Assembly (NCBI GenBank): GCA_964552235.1
Contig: CAZKGO010000003.1
Span: forward strand, 1 to 64,000
Reading direction: 5' to 3'
DNA: 64,000 nt
DNA from: CAVTHK01 sp964552235
GTDB taxonomy: Bacteria; Spirochaetota; Spirochaetia; SZUA-6; CAVTHK01
This document shows positions 59,735 through 64,000 of this stretch, in pieces; the first letter of the stretch is position 1; each line of letters begins with the position of its first letter. The position numbers and the translations under genes were made by a program. Under the pieces are notes generated by a model, which worked only from the letters and a program-made list of their open reading frames with translations, had not been told where the DNA came from and made no database searches.

Positions 59735-60801
59735 AGGGCCGCATCGGCCGGACCGCGGGCGGGGCGCAGGCCGCCAGGACCGGCGCCGGTCGCAGCGCCG
59801 GACGCGGCAGGCCACCCAAGGTCGTCGTGATCCCCCACCTGGGCCGCTTCGGAGAGCTCGGCGAGCTCGAGATCCTCGAGCGGGTCGGCTGCGAAGTCGT
59901 CGTGCTCGACTCTCGGGACGAAAACGTCACGATCCCCGCGAGCCGCGACGCCGACGGCGTGATCGCGCCTCCGCACCTCAGCCTCCGTTTCATGCAAGCC
60001 CTGCGCCGATGCCGCGTGATCGCCTGCAGCTCGATCGGGATGGACGACGTCCACGGCGTCGAGGTGGCCGCCAGAAAGGGCATTGTGATCTGCAACAGCC
60101 CGGACGTGCTCTCGGAGGAGGTCGCCAACCACACGTTCACCCTTCTGCTGGCCGCAGCGCGGCGGATCGTGCCCATGGCGCAGTGGGTCAAGGATGGCCA
60201 GTGGGGCAAAGGAACGCGGCCCGCCGGGTCGATCCCGGCCCTGTCGGGCCGCACCCTCGGTCTGGTCGGTTTCGGCAACGTCGGGCGCTGCATGGCCGCG
60301 CGCGCGGTCGGCTTTGGCCTGCGGGTGCTCGCGTATGACCCCTACGTGAGCACCGAGGCCTTTCGCCGCCACGGCGCGCAGCAGGCGGGCCTTGCTGAGG
60401 TCCTGCAGGACTCGGACTTCGTCTGCCTGCTCGTCCCGCTGACAGCCGAGACGCGCCGCATGATCGGCCCGCCGCAGCTTGCCCTGATGAAGGAGAGCGC
60501 TATCCTCGTCAACACTTCGCGCGGCGAGGTCGTCGACGAGGCGGCGCTCGCCGACGCGCTGCGCCGCGGCCGCCTGCTCGGCGCCGCCCTTGACGTGCTC
60601 GAGCAAGAGCCCGCAGCCGCGGACAACCCCCTGCTCGCCATGGACAACGTGATCGTGACCCCCCACATGTCGTCGCTCAGCGACAGGGCCAACGTGGAGC
60701 GGAGGCTGCGCCCTCCGCGCGAGGTCGCAGCCGTGCTCACCGGACATCGTCCGCGCTTCTGCTGGAACAGGGAAGTGCTGGAGCGCCTCCCTCTTCGGTA
60801 G
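59731..60801 (+). CDS. D-isomer-specific 2-hydroxyacid dehydrogenase
   Basis: 356 residues. NAD motif LVGFGNVGRCMAARAV; catalytic Arg in VNTSRGEVVD, Glu in DVLEQEP, His in VTPHMSSL. The basic Gly/Ala-rich N-terminal 28 residues (MKGRIGRTAGG...) are not part of the fold and may be a mis-set start or a disordered tail. ATGA coupling with the GH5-like gene. A role in interconverting a sugar-derived 2-oxoacid is inferred. Confidence 0.9.
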   Translation: MKGRIGRTAGGAQAARTGAGRSAGRGRPPKVVVIPHLGRFGELGELEILERVGCEVVVLDSRDENVTIPASRDADGVIAPPHLSLRFMQALRRCRVIACSSIGMDDVHGVEVAARKGIVICNSPDVLSEEVANHTFTLLLAAARRIVPMAQWVKDGQWGKGTRPAGSIPALSGRTLGLVGFGNVGRCMAARAVGFGLRVLAYDPYVSTEAFRRHGAQQAGLAEVLQDSDFVCLLVPLTAETRRMIGPPQLALMKESAILVNTSRGEVVDEAALADALRRGRLLGAALDVLEQEPAAADNPLLAMDNVIVTPHMSSLSDRANVERRLRPPREVAAVLTGHRPRFCWNREVLERLPLR

Positions 60802-60860
60802 GCTCGAGGAAACGTCCGCGGGAGACTCGCGGGAAGGGACCTCCAGGAGGCGTGACTGCC

Positions 60861-61934
60861 TTGAAAGCGATCTACACCGCGGAGCCGGGTCGCTTCGGCC
60901 TCGAGGAGCGGCCGGTACCCTCGGTCGCGCCCGACGAGGCGCTCGTGGCAGTCCGCGTGGCGGCGATCTGCCGCACCGACATCCACATACGCCGCGGTAC
61001 GGCCACGCACGTCCGCTACCCGGTGATTCCAGGACACGAGTTCTCGGGCGTGGTCGAGCGGCTCGGTGCCGATGCGCGCCTGCCCGGAGGGCCAGGCCCG
61101 GGCGACCGGGTCGCCGTTCAGACCATCATGGGCTGCGGCTTCTGCCCGGCCTGCCGCGCCGGCGAGACCATGCGCTGCCTCAACTACAGCGAGCTCGGCT
61201 CCAGGCGGGACGGCGGATTCGCCGAGTACTGTGCGGTGCCCGCCCGCTACCTCTTCCGGCTGCCCGAGACGGTCTCGCTCGAAGAGGCGGCGCTTCTGGA
61301 GCCGCTGGCCAACGCCGTGGCCGTCAACGAGCGCGTGGCGGTGAGACCAGGCGAGCGGGTGGTCGTGTTCGGAGCCGGCGCGATCGGGTTGCTGACTGCC
61401 AAGGTGGCGAGGCTGGCCTCGCCGTCGGTGCTCGCGGTCGTGGACCTCGACGAAGCGAGGTTGGCCGCGGCGGCTGCGATGGGCGCCACGCACACCATCA
61501 ACGCCTCGGCGCCGGGAGCGCTCGACGACCTGCGTCAGTGCGTGCTGCAGGGCGAGGGGGCCGACGTGGTCTGCGAGTGCTCCGGGAGCATCCAGGCGTT
61601 CGCCGGCTCGCTCGACATCGTGGGGTGGCGCGGCCGCATCGCGGTCGAGGGCAGCGTCGAGCGCAACGAGACAATCCCGCTGTGCCCGCGCACGCTTCAG
61701 CGCTTTCAGGGAATCCTGACGGGCGTGGGCGGGTGGGCCGCCCGCGACTTCCAGCGCGCCTGGCAGCTGGTCGCCAGGGGTCTCGTCGACCTGCGCGGGA
61801 TGGTCACGCACCTGTTCGCGTTCGAGCAGTGGCGTGAGGCCTTGGACCTGGTCGAGAGGGGCCGGACCCCGCACGGCGAAGGGGTGCTGGTTCGGGCCGC
61901 GTTCGCACCGCAGCAGAAAGGAGCAGGGCCGTGA
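60861..61934 (+). CDS. Zinc-dependent medium-chain alcohol/polyol dehydrogenase
   Basis: 357 residues. Catalytic zinc ligands in AAICRTD and PGHEFSG; four structural-zinc cysteines in GCGFCPACRAGETMRC; cofactor motif VVVFGAGAIGLLTAKV. TTG 60861 (MKAIYTAEPG) is favoured, as the family starts MKA; AGGAGG at 60845-60850 is 10 bp before it but only 1 bp before the alternative GTG 60852. Overlaps the next gene by GTGA. Probably a polyol or sugar-acid dehydrogenase of the sorbitol/threonine dehydrogenase group. Confidence 0.9.
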   Translation: MKAIYTAEPGRFGLEERPVPSVAPDEALVAVRVAAICRTDIHIRRGTATHVRYPVIPGHEFSGVVERLGADARLPGGPGPGDRVAVQTIMGCGFCPACRAGETMRCLNYSELGSRRDGGFAEYCAVPARYLFRLPETVSLEEAALLEPLANAVAVNERVAVRPGERVVVFGAGAIGLLTAKVARLASPSVLAVVDLDEARLAAAAAMGATHTINASAPGALDDLRQCVLQGEGADVVCECSGSIQAFAGSLDIVGWRGRIAVEGSVERNETIPLCPRTLQRFQGILTGVGGWAARDFQRAWQLVARGLVDLRGMVTHLFAFEQWREALDLVERGRTPHGEGVLVRAAFAPQQKGAGP

Positions 61935-62620
61935 GCGAGTTGAGCATGCAGGAGCTGGAGACGCTGCGCGGATTTCCGACGCCGGCGGTGTCGAACGCGA
62001 TCGAGACCTTTGACGTCCGTCCGCGCAACCAGGGCTTCATGGCCCCGCAGATCCAGCAGGTCTTTCGGGGCAAGCCGGCGGTGATCGGCTACGCGGTCAC
62101 CGGTCGCATCGTGTGCGCCCACGACCTGGGGCCGCGTCCCAAGACCGACGGCTTTGCCTGGTGGGACCACGTGGCCGCGGCCGTTGGCCCCAAACTGCTG
62201 GTGCTCGAAGACCTCGATCGCCCCACGATCGGCACGTGGTTCGGCGAGGTGAACTCCAGCATCCACATGGCCCTCGGCTGCCGCGCCCTCGTCACCAACG
62301 GCGCGGTCCGCGATCTGCGCGAGGTCGAGAGTATGGGTTTTCAGTACTGGGCGGCTGCGGTCGCGGTCTCGCACGGCTACTCGCACATGGTCGACTACAA
62401 CGGCACCGTCGTCGTGGGCGGTCTGGCGGTCAGCCCGGGCGACCTGTTGCTCGCCGACGAGCACGGAGTCCTCTCGATCCCCATCGAGATCGCCCGCGAG
62501 ATCCCAGCGGCCGTGGCAAAGATCGAACGTCACGAGCGCCGGATCATCGACTACTGCCGGGGCGAGGGCTTTTCGCTCGGGGGGCTGAAGGGTATTGTTC
62601 AGTCCGGCGTCAGGCACTGA
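61931..62620 (+). CDS. RraA-like / HMG aldolase-oxaloacetate decarboxylase family protein
   Basis: 229 residues, the RraA fold: FPTPAVSNAIETF near the start, CRALVTNGAVRDLREVESMG (the conserved G...R-D active-site motif) and VSPGDLLLADEHGVLSIP. Most members are class II aldolases or oxaloacetate decarboxylases acting on 2-oxo-4-hydroxy acids; RNase E inhibitors are a minority. In this cluster of hydroxyacid dehydrogenases an aldolase or decarboxylase role is far more likely. Coupled by GTGA. Confidence 0.85.
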   Translation: MSELSMQELETLRGFPTPAVSNAIETFDVRPRNQGFMAPQIQQVFRGKPAVIGYAVTGRIVCAHDLGPRPKTDGFAWWDHVAAAVGPKLLVLEDLDRPTIGTWFGEVNSSIHMALGCRALVTNGAVRDLREVESMGFQYWAAAVAVSHGYSHMVDYNGTVVVGGLAVSPGDLLLADEHGVLSIPIEIAREIPAAVAKIERHERRIIDYCRGEGFSLGGLKGIVQSGVRH

Positions 62621-62657
62621 ACCGGGGAGGTGCGGCAGGCCGGCCAGGAGGGACAGC

Positions 62658-63629
62658 ATGGAGTTCCGCGTGTGGATGGATATGCCGTTGATCGACAGCG
62701 AGCGCGCGCGCCTCGCCGAGCACGCGCAGCTGATCGAGGAGCGGGCCGACGAACACGTCAAGGGCGCTCACGCGGCCATCATCTCGTCCCGGCCCCAGGT
62801 CGACGGCGCTTTCATGGACATGGCCGGCCCGCAGCTGCTGCTTCTGGTCCGCCATGGCATCGGCTACGACAACGTCGACGTCGGGGCCGCCACCGAGCGC
62901 GGCATCCTCGTAGCGAACACCCCCGACGCGCCCACCGAGTCGACGGCCGAGCACACGGTGACGCTGCTGCTGGCCGCCGCGCGCCGCCTGCTGGTCGCCG
63001 ACCGGAGGATCCACGGGGCGGCGGTGGAGCAGAAGCAGATGAAGGGTTTGGAGTTGCGCGGAAAGACGCTGGGTATCGTCGGTTTCGGCAGGATCGGCCG
63101 CCGCGTCGCAGAGATCTGCGGCGCTGGCCTCGGGATGAAGGTCCTGGTCTACGACCCGTACATCAGGAGCGCCGGCCCTCCCACCCCGTACGCGACGCAG
63201 GTATCGAGCCTCGACGAGATGCTGGCCGTCTGCGACGTCGTGTCCCTGAACAGCGCCCTGACGCCCGAGACGCGCGGGCTGATGAACGAAGCACGCCTGC
63301 GCCGCATGAAAAAAGGCGCGGTGCTCGTCAACGCCAGCCGCGGGCCGGTCATTGACGAGGACGCGCTCCTGCGCGTGCTCGCCGACGGTCACCTTTCGGC
63401 AGCCGGGCTCGACGTCTACAACGTCGAGCCTCCCGCCCCGAACCACCCGCTGTTTGCCCTCGACAACGTTGTGGCCACCCCGCACATCGCATCCTACACC
63501 GACGGCGGCCTCGAAGCGATGGGTCGCGGCTCGGTCGACCAGGTGCTGCAGGTCATTGGCGGCGGGCGGCCGGAACACCTGGTCAACCCGGCCGCCTGGC
63601 CGGGCCGGGCGGGCAGGCGCCGTGGCTGA
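62658..63629 (+). CDS. D-isomer-specific 2-hydroxyacid dehydrogenase
   Basis: 323 residues. NAD motif IVGFGRIGRRVAEICGAG; Arg in VNASRGPVID, Glu in YNVEPPAPNHP, His in ATPHIASYTDGG. AGGAGGGA sets ATG 62658. It resembles the phosphoglycerate dehydrogenase/glyoxylate reductase branch. The 3' end overlaps the fucose-isomerase-like gene by 8 bp. Third such enzyme of this cluster, so the pathway evidently handles more than one 2-hydroxyacid. Confidence 0.92.
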   Translation: MEFRVWMDMPLIDSERARLAEHAQLIEERADEHVKGAHAAIISSRPQVDGAFMDMAGPQLLLLVRHGIGYDNVDVGAATERGILVANTPDAPTESTAEHTVTLLLAAARRLLVADRRIHGAAVEQKQMKGLELRGKTLGIVGFGRIGRRVAEICGAGLGMKVLVYDPYIRSAGPPTPYATQVSSLDEMLAVCDVVSLNSALTPETRGLMNEARLRRMKKGAVLVNASRGPVIDEDALLRVLADGHLSAAGLDVYNVEPPAPNHPLFALDNVVATPHIASYTDGGLEAMGRGSVDQVLQVIGGGRPEHLVNPAAWPGRAGRRRG

Positions 63630-64000
63630 GCTCGCCCTTGGCCTGCTGGTGGGGCAGAGGCACTATTTCCCGCCACGGCTCGCCGAGCAGGCGCGGCAGG
63701 ACATGGTCGCTGCCTTTGACGAGCTCGGCATCGAGGCGGTGGCGCTCGCTCCCGGCGACTCGGTGGCGGGCGCGGTCGAGTCGCTGCAGGACGCGCGCCG
63801 GTGCGCAGACCTGTTCCTGGCGCAGCGCGCGAAGATCGCCGGCGTCGTCGTGAGCCTGCCCGACTTCGCCGAGGAGCGGGCCATCGCGAACACGCTGCGG
63901 TGGGCCGGGCTGGGAGTGCCGGTGCTCGTGCACGCATACCCGGACGACTTCGCGGAGGGGCAGCCGCGGCGCGACACCTGGTGGGGCAAGATCTCGGCCT
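63622..64000 (+). CDS. L-fucose/L-arabinose isomerase-like protein (3' end cut off by window)
   Basis: 126 residues are visible. The start GTG 63622 gives VAELALGLLVGQRHYFPP, then GVVVSLPDFAEERAIANTLRWAGLGVPVLVHAYPDDF and RRDTWWGKIS; the VLVHAYPD and RRD...GK patterns match the fucose-isomerase-like family, which includes ketol-isomerases and poorly known relatives. The active-site residues of the C-terminal domain are beyond the window. Overlaps the preceding gene, so it belongs to the forward operon. Confidence 0.72.
   Translation, partial: MAELALGLLVGQRHYFPPRLAEQARQDMVAAFDELGIEAVALAPGDSVAGAVESLQDARRCADLFLAQRAKIAGVVVSLPDFAEERAIANTLRWAGLGVPVLVHAYPDDFAEGQPRRDTWWGKISA

Noticed and set aside
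60840..60852. CCTCCAGGAGG palindrome over a ribosome-binding site
   Set aside because: The single-base spacer is too small for an RNA hairpin of useful stability, unlike the 16-bp stem at 56939-56976.

Overview
The window is bacterial DNA of high G+C (roughly two thirds by eye), densely packed, with many ATGA/GTGA stop-start overlaps and frequent GTG/TTG starts. It holds two runs of exactly 100 N (1634-1733 and 7228-7327), so it is a scaffold with two unsized gaps. A spirochaete-like chromosome is my best guess. The reasons are solute-binding proteins whose signal peptides end in a short Gly/Ala-rich stretch before acidic residues, and a pair of giant Ig-repeat surface proteins, one with a C-terminal outer-membrane-barrel-like end. 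This is inference; no rRNA, tRNA or ribosomal protein gene is present to test it. I see no CRISPR array, insertion sequence, phage gene or tRNA.

Layout. (1) 1-7227: one forward operon with a BenE-type permease, a quinolinate-phosphoribosyltransferase/ModD-like protein, a molybdopterin-binding-domain protein, the three enzymes of the lower meta-cleavage pathway (hydratase, acylating acetaldehyde dehydrogenase, hydroxy-oxovalerate aldolase) and an M24-fold protein that has lost all its metal ligands. (2) 7.3-18.7 kb: mixed metabolic genes (aldo-keto reductase, EamA exporter, glycolipid glycosyltransferase, MBL hydrolase, SDR, B3/B4 protein), a small sugar/nucleoside operon, a decayed nucleotidyltransferase module, an alpha/beta hydrolase and a frameshifted transglutaminase-like gene. 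(3) 18.8-28.8 kb: a LacI-controlled galactoside operon: SDR, GH36, two ABC permeases, solute-binding protein and GH42. (4) 28.8-30.6 kb: an intact copy of the nucleotidyltransferase module and a Gfo/Idh dehydrogenase. (5) 30.8-40.9 kb: two giant Ig-repeat surface proteins. (6) 46.4-41.1 kb, reverse: a six-gene operon ending in an ankyrin protein, a membrane protein and two CNB-GGDEF proteins. (7) 46.5-51.2 kb: amidohydrolase, membrane adenylate cyclase, LolA-like protein, geranylgeranyl-reductase-family flavoprotein and a lipoprotein. (8) 51.3-64 kb: two divergent catabolic operons around a shared 257-bp control region, with IclR, ADP-ribosylglycohydrolase, solute-binding protein, a GH5-like protein, three D-2-hydroxyacid dehydrogenases, a zinc dehydrogenase, RraA and a fucose-isomerase-like gene that runs off the end.

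How the parts work together. Regions 3 and 8 are parallel sugar or sugar-acid scavenging systems. Each has a local repressor, operators next to good promoters, a secreted binding protein, glycosidases and NAD-dependent enzymes. In both, the binding-protein gene is bracketed by GC-rich stem-loops, and in region 8 the 5' stem hides the ribosome-binding site. Region 8 lacks permeases within the window. The main surprises are these bracketing stem-loops, the twin TTTC-N7-GAAA operators, the metal-ligand-free M24 protein in the meta-cleavage operon, an 8-bp tandem duplication that frameshifts the ADP-ribosylglycohydrolase gene, and a decayed/intact pair of the same nucleotidyltransferase module.
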